Origin: Desulfobacter sp.
GTDB taxonomy: Bacteria > Desulfobacterota > Desulfobacteria > Desulfobacterales > Desulfobacteraceae
Direction: 5' to 3'
Assembly (NCBI GenBank): GCA_028768545.1
Contig: CP054838.1
Location: forward strand, 1,357,501 to 1,421,500
DNA length: 64,000 bases
Both the position numbers and the translations under genes were made by a program. The notes below the pieces were generated by a model. The model had not been told where the DNA came from and searched no databases. It saw only the letters and a list, made by a program, of their open reading frames with translations. Below, piece by piece: positions 9,954 through 20,028 of the stretch. Position 1 is the first letter of the stretch. The number at the start of each line of letters is the position of its first letter.

Positions 9954-10955
9954 ATGAAAAAAATACTGATTTTAATTGTGGCGGTCCTGGTGGGTACCTT
10001 TTCTTTAGCCTAGGCTGAAAAAGATGTATTCATCGGTATTTCAAAATTGATGACCCACCCGGACCTGGATGCACTTGAGCAGGGGATCCAGGACGGGGTG
10101 AAGGAAGGCTTGCCCAATGCCGGGTTTGACCTGCAGAATGCCAAAGCCGACAGGTCTGCCGCCAATTCCATTGCCCGGAAATTTGTGGTTGAAAAGGTGG
10201 ATATTGCCGTGGGGATCACCGCCATGGCAGCCCAGTCCCTGGCCTGGAACATTGAGGACCGGCCCGTGCTCTTTTGTGCCGTCATGGACCCCAAGAAGGC
10301 AGGTCTTGCGAAATCCGCCACTCTTTTAAAATCCTTAAAACATGTTGAAAAATGGGTGACCGGCACCTCAAATATGCCCCCGGTCAAAGCGCAGATCATG
10401 CTTTTGCATCGGATCAAGCCTTTGAAAACCCTGGGTCATGTTTATTGTTCCCATGAGGCTGATGCCGCTGCCCAGGCCGAGGTTGCCAAGGAGGTCTGCA
10501 AGGCCCTGGGTATTAAATTTGTGGCAGCCACGCTGACCGGCCCCGACCCATCCAAGGTAAAGTCGGCGGTTCAGACCATTGCCCCCAAGGTAGACGGGAT
10601 ATACGTGAGCGCAGATTTTACCGTTTTCACGGCCCTGGCCGACGTGACCTCGGTTGCCATGGCCCATAAGATTCCGGTGATCTCCTCGGACCCAGGTTCT
10701 GCCGACACCACCGACGTACTGGCGGCCTGTGGATTAGACTATTACAAGATGGGCAGGGTAACCGGCAGGCTGGCCGTCGATGTGATCAAGGGTGCCAAAC
10801 CCGCAGACATTCCCACCCGGTACATCACCGATCCCAGAGATTTAAACCTGTTTTTCAATATGGATGTGGCCAAGAAACTTGACCTGACCCTTCCAGAAGA
10901 CCTTGTTTCCATGGCAAACAAGATCATCAAAGACGGCAAACTCAGCTCAAAATAA
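9954..10955 (+). pseudogene. ABC transporter substrate-binding protein with in-frame TAG at codon 20
   Basis: Read through one TAG (10011-10013), the frame encodes a complete periplasmic binding protein of the ABC_sub_bind (TrpX-like) family: leader MKKILILIVAVLVGTFSLA, the TAG, then AEKDVFIGISKLMTHPDLDALEQG and a full-length body to TAA. The ATG at 9954 has GAGGATAG upstream. The TAG falls at the middle of an A-x-A signal-peptidase site; CAG (Gln) to TAG is the simplest origin. Restart at TTG 10047 would give a protein with no leader. The usual permease and ATPase genes do not follow, because the cas locus begins at once. It is either a nonsense pseudogene or a gene whose TAG is decoded; the rest is unspoiled. 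Confidence 0.8.
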
Positions 10956-11251
10956 AAGTCATGGGGCACTGGTTTCCCCATGGGAATCTCTGCTCCTTTT
11001 TTTGCTCCAATATGTTCGATTCTCTTTTTCCAATTGGAACCCAAAAAATAAAACCTCAGGCTGTCTGTTTCAGGATTGATTTCATCTGATAATCTTTGCC
11101 TGAGAAGGGTCCATTGCGCAGGATCAACATTGCATTCAAAAATTGAGAATTGAACTCTTTGCCCGTAATCTTTGCAGGCTTTGGCAACCCTTCGAAGTCT
11201 TTTATGGCCGTTTTTATTTATTGAAACATCGTAGCTGACAAGAACCATCAT
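10742..11251 (-). CDS. cas2: Cas2, type I-C, with abnormal 3' end
   Basis: Residues 1-85 are a normal type I-C Cas2 (MMVLVSYDVS, VAKACKDYGQRVQFSIFEC, LRFYFLGSNWKKRIEHIGAKK), the small partner of Cas1 in spacer acquisition. It has a good Shine-Dalgarno (GGAGG). After about 10996 nothing resembles Cas2: the frame runs on through the hairpin and then antisense to the neighbouring binding-protein gene, for 169 residues instead of about 96. Leader and repeats, which normally follow cas2, are missing; only about 40 bases lie between the Cas2-like part and the other gene. A deletion of the cas2 tail plus array fits best. A one-base slip in the A7 run at about 10997 would instead end it near residue 100. 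Confidence 0.75.
   Translation of the reverse strand: MMVLVSYDVSINKNGHKRLRRVAKACKDYGQRVQFSIFECNVDPAQWTLLRQRLSDEINPETDSLRFYFLGSNWKKRIEHIGAKKGAEIPMGKPVPHDFYFELSLPSLMILFAMETRSSGRVRSSFLATSILKNRFKSLGSVMYRVGMSAGLAPLITSTASLPVTLPIL
10960..10982 (+). terminator. Hairpin after the binding-protein gene
   Basis: A perfect 7-bp stem CATGGGG / CCCCATG with a 9-base loop lies 4 bases after the stop codon. A T run follows only after about 15 bases, so it may be a weak terminator or a 3' stabiliser. The antisense strand is read as the abnormal tail of cas2. Confidence 0.5.
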
Positions 11252-11392
11252 TTTGATTTACCTCCAGAAAAACGGCGGATATCCGTCCATATCGTTGCGC
11301 ATATATCGGTTCATTAAAAGCGCCTGAATATGGAAAAGCTGTCCCACCAAAATTTTTTCTTCGATAAAGGGATGGAAAATTTCATCCTGTTT

Positions 11393-12703
11393 CAGTGATG
11401 TCCGGTTAGGTTTTTGCTTGCTCAATAATTTTTTGATCTTTGACAATATTGTCCCTGTTTGAACTATGAGAGCCCTGCTCCTCGCAGCCAAACAGGTCAT
11501 TTAGAATGGCGGTTCGCAGCTGCCGAACTCTTTTGATCGTGACCTTTTCATTAAACTGTTTTTGGCAATGGATTGCCAGTAACAGGTAAGTGATAAGGCC
11601 GCCAAGAATCTGAACCATAAGGCCGTATTCACTGCGGGCAATGAGATGATATACCTTCAGATGTTCTTTCCACCATTTGAAAAAATCCTCAATGGTCCAC
11701 CGGAGTTTATAAATTGTTGCTATTTGTTCCGCTGTTAAATCATGCCTGTCAGTTGCCACATAGTATTTGACGCCAGCAATTTTATAGCCAACAACCCGAA
11801 CAGGCCTTTTCGTCTGGTTTTGATTCGGAGTACCAAGTTTAACCAGTGCATCATAAAAAATGTAGCTGTCGGAAGGGGTCTCGTGGTTATCAATAATTGT
11901 TCTTGTTGTCCTGGTTTTTATACGGCAGACAAAATGTTTGCCTTGCTCCTGAAGCAGGTCAAATTCTTTATGGGATTGATATCCACGATCCATAACACCT
12001 GTTTGCCCCTTGGAAAGTATTTTGGGAACAAAAGTGCGTTCAGCGCCGTTGCCTTCAGTCAAAAAGATTTTGTTTGGGATTCCGTGATTAATGTCAAATC
12101 CGCAATGTACTTTGGCTTTTTTACTTCCTTTTCTGTAGTTCGCCCAGTGCATTGAAAGGACTGCATTTATGAGACTACCGTCAATGGAAACCAACTCTCC
12201 TAACTCGGCGTGTTCACCCGGATGACACTCAAGAGCCTGTTTATAAAGATCCTCAAAGATAAATTGCAGTTGTTCGAGTCCCCTGTGATTGATGGCTTCA
12301 CAGAAACTACTACGGCTGATACCACCGTCTGGCGCAATATTTTCTTTAGCAAAAACATTCTCCTTGAGATCCTGAATTAAATGTCGGGCAGACTTGTGCT
12401 CCTGAAGATGGAAATAAACCAAAGCATTTATCTGGTCTTCGAATGTCATTTTTAAAGGGCGGTCTCCTCGAGATTGTAATTCCGGTGCTTTTGAAAGTGA
12501 CTTTATCAGAGGGCACCTGAAATTGTCAAAGTTCAGGGACCGTAGTTGTTTTTTAGGGACTGAGATGTGCGTCATTTGAGTTCCTTGAGTTAAATTTTCA
12601 AGGCGCACAAAAATTTTTACGCACATTTGTCAACACAAAACCGACTGTTTTTTCAATGATTTTAGATGCTTTTTATATGCAACAACCTAACCGGACACTA
12701 CTG
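11393..12703 (-). mobile_element. IS4-family element, copy 1, 1311 bp, in cas1
   Basis: Terminal inverted repeats are CAGTAGTGTCCGGTTAGG and CAGTGATGTCCGGTTAGG (18 bp, two mismatches). The 9-bp target duplication ATCCTGTTT lies at 11384-11392 and 12704-12712. Same length and near-identical sequence to three other copies here at 22072, 48956 and 55070. Confidence 0.97.
11406..12575 (-). CDS. IS4-family transposase (copy 1)
   Basis: 389-aa DDE transposase. The start MTHISVPKK is set by AAGGA six to ten bases upstream; the longer frame from 12626 has no ribosome site. First Asp is in VSIDGSLINAV, second in GVMDRGYQSH, and the IS4 signature Y-x2-R-x3-E-x6-K reads YKLRWTIEDFFKWWK exactly. A promoter-like TTGACA lies about 60 bases upstream of the start. 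Intact and probably active. Confidence 0.95.
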   Translation of the reverse strand: MTHISVPKKQLRSLNFDNFRCPLIKSLSKAPELQSRGDRPLKMTFEDQINALVYFHLQEHKSARHLIQDLKENVFAKENIAPDGGISRSSFCEAINHRGLEQLQFIFEDLYKQALECHPGEHAELGELVSIDGSLINAVLSMHWANYRKGSKKAKVHCGFDINHGIPNKIFLTEGNGAERTFVPKILSKGQTGVMDRGYQSHKEFDLLQEQGKHFVCRIKTRTTRTIIDNHETPSDSYIFYDALVKLGTPNQNQTKRPVRVVGYKIAGVKYYVATDRHDLTAEQIATIYKLRWTIEDFFKWWKEHLKVYHLIARSEYGLMVQILGGLITYLLLAIHCQKQFNEKVTIKRVRQLRTAILNDLFGCEEQGSHSSNRDNIVKDQKIIEQAKT

Positions 12704-13608
12704 ATCCTGTTTCCTCTTTTGGTATGCAACCAGAACTTTTTTCCTGCCTTCATCCGTCATGTATACTGCGGTTGAATCTTTTTTAAAAAAGTCATTTTTG
12801 TTCACCTGACCAAGATTTATTAAGGTCAAGGTCAGGCGGTCGGCAATCAAGGGTCTGAACTCTTCCATCATATCAAGGGCCAGTCCGGCTCTCCCGGGTC
12901 TGTCCCTGTGCAGAAAACCAACCCCTGGATCAAGGCCTGCAGATTCAAGGGCGGATCTGACATCATGCATAAGAAGGGTATACAAAAATGAAAGCAGGCA
13001 ATTGACCTCATCCCGCGGTGGCCGTCTGTTTCTTCCGGTAAAGGAAAACTCTTTTTTTTGTGCCGTAATCAGAGAATCAAAGACATGAAAATAACCGGCA
13101 GCGGCATCTCCTTCAATGCCCCGAATCCGGTTAAGGGTGAGAAGAGGACCGGAGATATCTCTCATGGATCGTTCCAGATGGTTTACGGCCTTTTGGATCC
13201 GGCCATCTTCTGTTTTATCTTTGTGATCCCTGAGAAACCGCTGCAGCACCCTGCGGCAGTTGGATATTTTGGCCGACAGGATGGCAGCAGCGATCCGGGA
13301 GGAGATATCTTCTTTGTCTGCACGGAGATATTGCTCCCGGCGGACAAGAACATTCCCGGAAACCGGGCCTTTGATCCGGGCTAAAAATCTTCCATACTGG
13401 GTCATGAAGCATACGGCAACGTCCTTCTCCGCACAAAATCCCATGAGAAAAGGGCTCATGGATACATTGCCAAAGCAGACAATACCTGACAGGGTGTGTA
13501 TGGGGATCCTCAGTTTTATTTCTTTTTCCACTTTGACTGCAATGGCTTCCCCCTCTTTGGAAAGGTAGCTGCCCTGGGTGGTGACAAACAAGGTGTTTAA
13601 TAGTTTTT

Positions 13609-14247
13609 TCATTTGGGTTCCACCATTTTTTTCATATAGGCCTGGACTGATTTTTTCCCGCAGACACGGGGCATGCAAAAGTCAATAAATGAGCAGTTTC
13701 TGCATTTGCCTTGATGATAGTCAGGGGCTGGCGTGATTCTGTCCCGGATCATTGTATGGAGTCTGCGGGCCGTGTCCCTGGTCTCCTGTCGGAGTTCCTG
13801 GGTAAAGTCCACTTTTTGCCGCCTGCGGGTTTTCCCGTAAAACAGGGCTCCTTTTTCAACCCGGGTATCGTACATCTCTTCAAGGCAAAGGGCCTGGGCG
13901 AAGAGCTGGACCTTGTCGATATTGTCTTTTTTGGGCCGCCCTCTTTTGTATTCCACAGGATAGGGCATCCATATTTGTTTTTTTTTATCGGCAAGATGAA
14001 ACTCCACCACATCGGCTTTTCCCACCAAGCCAAGTTGCCGGCAGGTCAGGCCGAGGGCGTATTCAACCCTTACCTCCCCCCGGTCCCGGTCACCCCCCTT
14101 GTCCACCCGTTCATGCATGACCTTGCCCTCGGCAGTGAATTTGTTTTCAAACCATAGCCGCTCCACATGGATCAGGGCGCACTGCCTTGGGCAGAATAGG
14201 TAATGCTGCAGGGCGGACAGGGGTAGAAGATCAGAATTATCTATCAT
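13609..14247 (-). CDS. cas4: Cas4, type I-C RecB-like nuclease
   Basis: Cas4 trims pre-spacers and sets their PAM orientation together with Cas1-Cas2. The 212-aa protein has an N-terminal Cys (LFCPRQCALIH), the RecB-type nuclease residues GKADVVEF and PVEYKRG, QLFAQALCLEEM (motif QhxxY-like), and three clustered cysteines CRNCSFIDFC near the C terminus for a 4Fe-4S cluster. It looks intact. It lies between cas7 and cas1 and overlaps cas1 by 4 bases, the standard I-C order. Confidence 0.93.
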   Translation of the reverse strand: MIDNSDLLPLSALQHYLFCPRQCALIHVERLWFENKFTAEGKVMHERVDKGGDRDRGEVRVEYALGLTCRQLGLVGKADVVEFHLADKKKQIWMPYPVEYKRGRPKKDNIDKVQLFAQALCLEEMYDTRVEKGALFYGKTRRRQKVDFTQELRQETRDTARRLHTMIRDRITPAPDYHQGKCRNCSFIDFCMPRVCGKKSVQAYMKKMVEPK

Positions 14248-14261
14248 TAGAAACTACCCGG

Positions 14262-15140
14262 CTATTTTGTTTCAATGGTAACACCCTTGGGTAGGCCTGT
14301 TTCATTGATTTTTAATTCATAATCGCTGAAATCACGGGGGGGGGTGTTTTCATCCTTTTTTGTGATTGAGATTCTGTTAAACAATGAATGGGCTGGTGCA
14401 CTACCTAAGGCAGAGTCATGTTTAAAAATGATTAATTTTCGGGTCGACATAAGTCCTCTGGCTGCGGAACGGTCAAGCTCGAACAGATTAACCAGCGATT
14501 CCCAGAATAAGGCAAGATCAGTTTTACTAAACCCTGTCTGGTCGGCCAAATGGGGGGATATAAATCCGTGGGCCATATAAACCCCGTATGGGATGGTATT
14601 TTTTCTGCCCATGGTTCTGTTGTCTCCCTGCTGTTTTTCAGCCTCTGCTTCGGTTGCAACGGCCATCCGGGTAATGGCATGTTCCAGAGTGACAACCGGG
14701 TCCGCAGATCTTCCAAAGGTCATTTGGACAGGCCCTCTGACCTGGCCTGCATTTTTCCCCGTGCTCATCACAGCGCCGAAGGTCCTGATATCATAATAGT
14801 TTTGGCACATCCATTTTCTGGCAACTTCTGTTTTATCGCCTTTGTTTTTTATCTTCTCTACAGTTTCCTGTTCATGGGCCTGGTCAATGAGAGTGTTGAG
14901 GACAGCCTTTTCCTTAATAAATATATCAAATGGTTTTTTTGCTTTTTTTAAAATTTGAATATAATTTCTAACTTTTCTTTTCAGGCAGACATCCGTGACA
15001 AGGCCGTGTCCGGTTTCAGGATCGATTCTGGGCAGGTTCCCGGCATCAGGATCTCCATTGGGGTTCCCGTCTTTTACATCGAAAATCAAGGCAAAGTCAT
15101 AGCGGTTTGTGATGATCTCTTTCTTATTGGATTCGTTCAT
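14262..15140 (-). CDS. cas7c: Cas7 (Csd2), type I-C Cascade backbone
   Basis: Cas7 polymerises along the crRNA and forms the backbone of the I-C Cascade complex. The start at 15140 ([35 protein letters not shown] in two parts) is preceded by AAGGAGAACC; a longer in-frame extension upstream lies inside cas8c and has no ribosome site. The family motifs [41 protein letters not shown] and [11 protein letters not shown] are present. 292 aa, a normal length. Stop is TAG. Looks intact. Confidence 0.95.
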   Translation of the reverse strand: MNESNKKEIITNRYDFALIFDVKDGNPNGDPDAGNLPRIDPETGHGLVTDVCLKRKVRNYIQILKKAKKPFDIFIKEKAVLNTLIDQAHEQETVEKIKNKGDKTEVARKWMCQNYYDIRTFGAVMSTGKNAGQVRGPVQMTFGRSADPVVTLEHAITRMAVATEAEAEKQQGDNRTMGRKNTIPYGVYMAHGFISPHLADQTGFSKTDLALFWESLVNLFELDRSAARGLMSTRKLIIFKHDSALGSAPAHSLFNRISITKKDENTPPRDFSDYELKINETGLPKGVTIETK

Positions 15141-15159
15141 GTTTAGGTTCTCCTTGTTT

Positions 15160-16908
15160 TTATTTGTCTTTTTGATTTTTTGTGTTTTTTGTAAAGAATT
15201 TTTGCATCTGATGGTAATAGCCAATGGCAAATCGCCCCTGGTCTTCAATATTTAAATGGGCCGGGAACGCAAGGTCGGCAGGGATGTCGTTGATAATTTG
15301 GTTTAATAAATTTTCAAAATATATTTTGCGGCCATTGTTGTTTAACTTGGACAGATGATGATTTTTTAATCTTAAGAGGTTACCAAAGACTGTTCGTGGG
15401 GTCATGGATGCAGAACTATAGAAACGGTCTCGGATTGTTGCGTTGATACCGGGGCTGGCTTCCTGCTGAATTTTTTCAAGGGTGGCAAACAGCCTTCCTA
15501 ACCGGTAGCCGATGTTAGTATTGTTTTCATCCAGGCTCATGTGAAGTTCCTCCTTTATATGGGGATGTTTAAATCGAATTGATAGGTTTATGCAGGCTTT
15601 GATCAGGGACGCCCGGGCGTAGGTGACAGCCTGTTCCGTTCGGATACGTCGAAGGGCTGCCATTAACAGGGTTTGGGGATAGGGCAATCCTTGGAGAATC
15701 GACCGCATGGTTTCTCCTGCAAGGTTTGGGGGGATGTTTTCTGATTTTCCAAGGACCGCCGTTGATACCAGGAGCCGGAAAAGGGAAAGTGTCTCCCTCT
15801 CCTTTGGGCCGTGGATAATGCGGATATCCTCAAAATGCAGCTTTATTTTTTCTGCCATATTGGAGACCGAGTCCACTATCCAAAAACGGACGGCAATACG
15901 GGCGGCATTGGGGGAGAGGCCCAGTACATAAAATTTATTTTTTTTGTTATCTCCTTCTAAGTACGCTCCGTTTTCAACCGACCGGAAAAGACTCTCCACA
16001 GCTTTTACCCCCCGGTCTGGATCATCTTTGGGCGGCTCTCCAAAAAAATTTGGCAGTTGCTGTTCAAGGTCACAGGCTTTTTCAGCCCAGAACACTGTAG
16101 AGGCATCTCCTACCCGCATCCGTTGACCGGAATCCCTGGACAGCAGATAGTTTAGGGCCGTGGTATAGGCAAAAACAGTATTTTTACCCATAGGCGCGTT
16201 ATCCCCCTGGTTTTTGCCAAAGGATTTAAATGCCTCAAGGTTGAACGAGACAATGTTGGCACCGGCGGTTTGGGCGCCGTACACCCCTTTTATGGCGGGA
16301 TGAAGTCTTTCCGAAGAGACCTGTTTGCCGGTCACAAGGCAAATGGTACCATCCTTATGGCTGCCTGAATCGGCTGCCCGGGAAATGATGGATTTTACTT
16401 CAGGCCGTTCCGAAATAATGCAGGTATCTTTGGCAAGCTGGAATGTCACATTGGCTTTTTTATCCTCAATAAGTTCCTGCCAAGCCTGTCCAAATCCAGA
16501 AAGAATTTCAGTCTTATCTTCTTTAATCAGAAATTGGCTAACAGCAAAAAGGCCCTGTTCTTGGTTATTTTCTAAGGCTTGGATTTTCTCCTTGAATGCC
16601 TCATGCTGTTTTGCTACCCGTTCTGGTGCTTCCTTTAAGAGTACTCCCAGGGCATATTCCAGATTATCCCAAAGCAGATTCGCTGCGACACCGCTTGTCT
16701 TTTTGACTGCCTGGGGGATCAAAAATTTTTTCGCTCTTTTATTTTTACCCTGGCCTTCATAGGTTGAATTGATGTTGATGGGTGTCCCGTCAGGTTTTAA
16801 AGTGATGATATAAGGAATTTCTTTATACTCAAATCCCAATGGTGCCATTTTTGACTCCGGCTCAGATGATTTTCGGTCATAATATTCCTTAAGTGCCTGA
16901 AGTATCAT
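15160..16908 (-). CDS. cas8c: Cas8c (Csd1), type I-C Cascade large subunit
   Basis: Cas8c recognises the PAM and recruits Cas3; an internal start in this gene usually yields Cas11c as well. The 582-aa protein has the Csd1 hallmarks [64 protein letters not shown] and the C-terminal [18 protein letters not shown], and [20 protein letters not shown], which would form the Cas11-like helical part. It overlaps cas5 by ATGA. No disruption seen. Confidence 0.95.
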   Translation of the reverse strand: MILQALKEYYDRKSSEPESKMAPLGFEYKEIPYIITLKPDGTPININSTYEGQGKNKRAKKFLIPQAVKKTSGVAANLLWDNLEYALGVLLKEAPERVAKQHEAFKEKIQALENNQEQGLFAVSQFLIKEDKTEILSGFGQAWQELIEDKKANVTFQLAKDTCIISERPEVKSIISRAADSGSHKDGTICLVTGKQVSSERLHPAIKGVYGAQTAGANIVSFNLEAFKSFGKNQGDNAPMGKNTVFAYTTALNYLLSRDSGQRMRVGDASTVFWAEKACDLEQQLPNFFGEPPKDDPDRGVKAVESLFRSVENGAYLEGDNKKNKFYVLGLSPNAARIAVRFWIVDSVSNMAEKIKLHFEDIRIIHGPKERETLSLFRLLVSTAVLGKSENIPPNLAGETMRSILQGLPYPQTLLMAALRRIRTEQAVTYARASLIKACINLSIRFKHPHIKEELHMSLDENNTNIGYRLGRLFATLEKIQQEASPGINATIRDRFYSSASMTPRTVFGNLLRLKNHHLSKLNNNGRKIYFENLLNQIINDIPADLAFPAHLNIEDQGRFAIGYYHQMQKFFTKNTKNQKDK

Positions 16909-17606
16909 CCCAGCACCTCCTCTGAGTTTTTTCTATCCGGAACCGTAATGATCCCATTTTTCATTTGGGGTCTGAAAAACAGAGGTTTAATATTTTGGGG
17001 ATCTGAGAAATCCATGTCATAAAGCATCCAGCCAAGATCCCGGTTTTCTTCAACCGGAGTCGCCGGTTCTGCAACAGGATTTACCAGGCGGAACTGGGCG
17101 GAAAATTCACGGCACCCCAGATAGGGCTGGTTAAAGCATTGGCCCTTTTTTGCCCGCCGTTCAAACATGGCCGCATACTTGGAAGGGGTTTCATCTTTTC
17201 GGAGCATTGCCTTTTCTGCCGTATCATTCAGGTATTCCGGCAGGGGATTTAACACTTTTTTCCTTTTTTCCGGGGGGATGAATTCAAACTCGGCAAATAA
17301 TCGATATTTGACATCCCTGAGCAAAAGCCCCGCTCTTTGCTGCCTGTTGTCATCAATGAATATTTGTTTTTTCCGGGGTGAGGCCACAGCTCCCACTTCA
17401 TTGCGCCGGACAGATATCCATTTGATGGGGGAGAGTACCTCAATTCGTTTTACCTGCCAGAATATGGCAGGCTTCCATAGAACAGCGTCAAAAATTGCCC
17501 TGGCCGCAGACGGGGTGATCACATCATAGCTGACGCGTTCCACCTTCATTTCCGGCCGGGTAAAGCAGGCATAGGGCCCGCTGACCTCCAGGCAAAAACC
17601 TTTCAT
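16905..17606 (-). CDS. cas5c: Cas5c (Cas5d), type I-C crRNA-processing endoribonuclease
   Basis: In I-C systems Cas5 cuts the pre-crRNA and caps the 5' handle, since Cas6 is absent. The 233-aa protein starts MKGFCLEVSGPYACFTRPEMKVERVSY and shows TPSAARAIFDAVLWKP with the conserved aromatic/basic residues of the active site (Tyr in VSYDV, Lys in LWKPAIFW) and a C-terminal RRAKKGQCFNQPYLGCREF. Normal length and intact. It is the first undamaged gene of the operon after broken cas3 and ends in the 4-base overlap with cas8c. Confidence 0.93.
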   Translation of the reverse strand: MKGFCLEVSGPYACFTRPEMKVERVSYDVITPSAARAIFDAVLWKPAIFWQVKRIEVLSPIKWISVRRNEVGAVASPRKKQIFIDDNRQQRAGLLLRDVKYRLFAEFEFIPPEKRKKVLNPLPEYLNDTAEKAMLRKDETPSKYAAMFERRAKKGQCFNQPYLGCREFSAQFRLVNPVAEPATPVEENRDLGWMLYDMDFSDPQNIKPLFFRPQMKNGIITVPDRKNSEEVLG

Positions 17607-18662
17607 GGTCCACCTCTTTTATTATATTAGGAGATTAAATCCTCTGGTGCCCAGCCCTGGCCAAAAATATCCAGGCCATGGGAATTGCTGTAGGGACCGA
17701 GCCAGGCCCAGAATTCGGGCCACACCTCGTCTATAAGTCCCTGGTGTTTTATTTTTTCAAAATCTGTTTTGGAAACATTAACTGAATATCTTTGAAGTTT
17801 GCGCATATTTTCCCGTGTGGGCCCGATGTGGCGCAGTTCCTCAAGAAATTTCCCGCTGTTCCCATAGGTTACAAAAAGGGGGCGGGAAGTTTGTTCAATC
17901 AGGTTAAAGGCTTTTGCTGCCGTCCTGAATTGAACATGAAGATCAGGCGCGTCTTTGATCAGCCAGTCTTTAAATTTGTCGCCCGTATCGTTGACTTTAC
18001 CGTAAAAAAGGGAAAAGTACCGGTCAAAGATGTCAGGATGATCGAGATTGATTTTACCCGTATGTATTAATTCCCTGGTTGTATCTTCTCCCTTGCGAAG
18101 CAATCCGCCGGGTGAGTGTTTTGGGGGGATGAACACAACGATCCTGCCTAATTTGCCAACCGTGTTGAGCGTTCCTTCCCTATTGCAACGCCCCCCTGAC
18201 TGGGCCACGGAATCCAGCCCGGATAGGGCCCTGTAAACAACAGGAAAATCAATATCCACACCTGCCTCCACCAATTGAGTGGAGATGACCCGGATGGGAA
18301 GGCCTTTTTGGAGGGCTTTTTTGATTTTTTCGATGACCTTTGATCGATGTTCCCCGCACATCAGGGCTGAAAGATGGATGGTGCCTTGGGGCATGAGCTG
18401 AAAAAGATCAAAGCAATCTTTGCGGGTGTTGACCACACAGAGCACCTGTTTATGGCAGGTCAGGTCTCGGGCGATGTCTTTCCAGGTGGACGGGGTTTTC
18501 ATATCCTTTGGGAAAATGGTTTTTGTCCTTTTTAGCTGTTTATACAGCTTGGATGGGTTTGAAATGATGTTGAAGGGCGGGTCAATTCCTGGCAGGGCCG
18601 GTTGTGTTGCCGTTGACAAGGCCATGGAGACCTTATAGTCCCGGGTCAGATGGTTGACTTTT

Positions 18663-20028
18663 GGTTCATCCGATTAATGCGTACCTTTTATTGTGAAGGT
18701 CCAAAAGTTTCAACCTGAAAAACTCCGAATCCCTGTATCCATAAGCTTTCCGTTTCATGGTTTTTATCTTGTTATTTGTCCCTTCTAAAGGACCTGTAGA
18801 TATCCTGTAATCATAGTATGAAAGGATTCTTTGCCTGTGCACAGCCAAGGTCTTGGCAAATTTCATCAACATTGGAATTTTGGAAATATTGGCCAGATTG
18901 ATCCAATTGCTGACTATCTTTTCAGCTGTTTCTTTTTTCTTTTGATTCCATATTTGCCTGAGTTCCTCTTTCATGTAGTAGACTACCAATAGCGGCTGAT
19001 TTATTTTCAATGCTTCTTCTAACCGTTGGGCCTCCTTCTTGTCATCACTGAGGTTTTCGGGATTTTTTAACAAAAGCCACCGGACTCCCTTCAGAAGTTT
19101 TTGTTGCCCGGTATTGGCAAGAAGGTTGTAGAGCTTTCGCCTGAAATCCGACAGTTTCTCATTGAACAATTTAACAACATGAAATCTGTCAAAGACAATT
19201 GCTGAACCAGAAAGATTTTCAATAACAGCACTCAAGTATGCCGGGGACATATCGATGCTGACGGCTTTGATTTTTGCTTTCGATATTTTCACTTTTGTCC
19301 AAAAAGATTTCAAAGCTTCACCACCTTTTCCTTCTCCCACGTGCAGAATTCTACCGGATTCCAGATCCATCACGATGGTCAAGTATTTATGCCCTTTCCC
19401 TATGGAAATTTCATCTATGGCAATCTGCCGGACTTTCTCAAGGGGGATATTTCGATAACGCCTCAGCAGGTCTTCTTTCTGGATCTGCTTTATCGTATCC
19501 CAGCTGATCCTTAAATGGATGGCAATATCTTTGATTGTCATGAACTGAGACAACTCCAAGACATACCGTTCAAAAGCCCGGGTATAGCTTTTCCCCTCCT
19601 GGGCAAAGGATAGTTTGATTTGCCGGACAAATTGACAGAACGAACACCAAATTCTCTGGATAGCCGTCCTGAGAATCACGGGTTTTGAACCTACCGGTAT
19701 TGTTCTGAGATCTCTTGTCACAATCCCTTTCCTGGTGACGGACCTGGAATTACATTCCGGGCATTTTACCGCCTCCGGTTTTGGTATGAGTTCAAAAGTG
19801 ATTATTCCACCGATGAAACGTGTTGTTTTATAAAAGTAGTCACGAAGGCCAAAGGCATGGTATATGAAGCTTGTGGACATTAATTCATTCTCCGATTTTG
19901 TGCGAATAACACAAAAAAATTAGAACATGATCATGTTCACACCATCATTTCAAGCATAAAAATCCTTACTGTGTTATTGCCTTCCCAGTGATGTTTCTCA
20001 GTCCAGGTACGCGATTTTCTGATGAACC
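18663..20028 (-). mobile_element. ISL3-family element, copy A, 1366 bp, in cas3
   Basis: Ends GGTTCATCAGAAAATCGCG and GGTTCATCCGATTAATGCG form imperfect inverted repeats of about 23 bp (18 matches). The 8-bp target duplication TGACTTTT lies at 18655-18662 and 20029-20036. It is nearly identical to copy B (20563-21928) in inverse orientation. Confidence 0.97.
18666..19880 (-). CDS. ISL3-family transposase (copy A)
   Basis: 404 aa. An N-terminal zinc-finger pair (CPECNSRSV and IWCSFCQ), a helix-turn-helix (MTIKDIAIHLRISWDTIKQIQ), and the DDE core: first Asp in QIAIDEISIGKGHKY, second in AVSIDMSPAYLSAV, Glu in STGPLEGTNNKIKTMKRKAYGYRD. Only two residue differences from copy B (H/N at position 9, A/V near the C terminus). 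The stop overlaps the terminal repeat. Probably active. Confidence 0.95.
   Translation of the reverse strand: MSTSFIYHAFGLRDYFYKTTRFIGGIITFELIPKPEAVKCPECNSRSVTRKGIVTRDLRTIPVGSKPVILRTAIQRIWCSFCQFVRQIKLSFAQEGKSYTRAFERYVLELSQFMTIKDIAIHLRISWDTIKQIQKEDLLRRYRNIPLEKVRQIAIDEISIGKGHKYLTIVMDLESGRILHVGEGKGGEALKSFWTKVKISKAKIKAVSIDMSPAYLSAVIENLSGSAIVFDRFHVVKLFNEKLSDFRRKLYNLLANTGQQKLLKGVRWLLLKNPENLSDDKKEAQRLEEALKINQPLLVVYYMKEELRQIWNQKKKETAEKIVSNWINLANISKIPMLMKFAKTLAVHRQRILSYYDYRISTGPLEGTNNKIKTMKRKAYGYRDSEFFRLKLLDLHNKRYALIG

Larger units (their letters stand above)
11258..13612 (-). pseudogene. cas1: cas1, cut by an IS4 copy near the C terminus
   Basis: Cas1 is the integrase of CRISPR spacer acquisition. 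The start at 13612 overlaps the cas4 stop by ATGA. The main part has the usual type I Cas1 landmarks (LNRIRGIEGDAAAGYFHVF with the catalytic Glu, PPRDEVNCLLSFLYTLL, GLDPGVGFLHRDRPGRAGLALDMMEEFRPLIAD). IS4 copy 1 entered at KRKQD; the element's own end supplies a TAG, giving a 304-aa product. Beyond the element the original frame continues DEIFHPFIEEKILVG...FFWR to TAA at 11258, about 40 residues. Catalytic residues stay, but the C-terminal helices are lost, so activity is doubtful. Confidence 0.93.
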
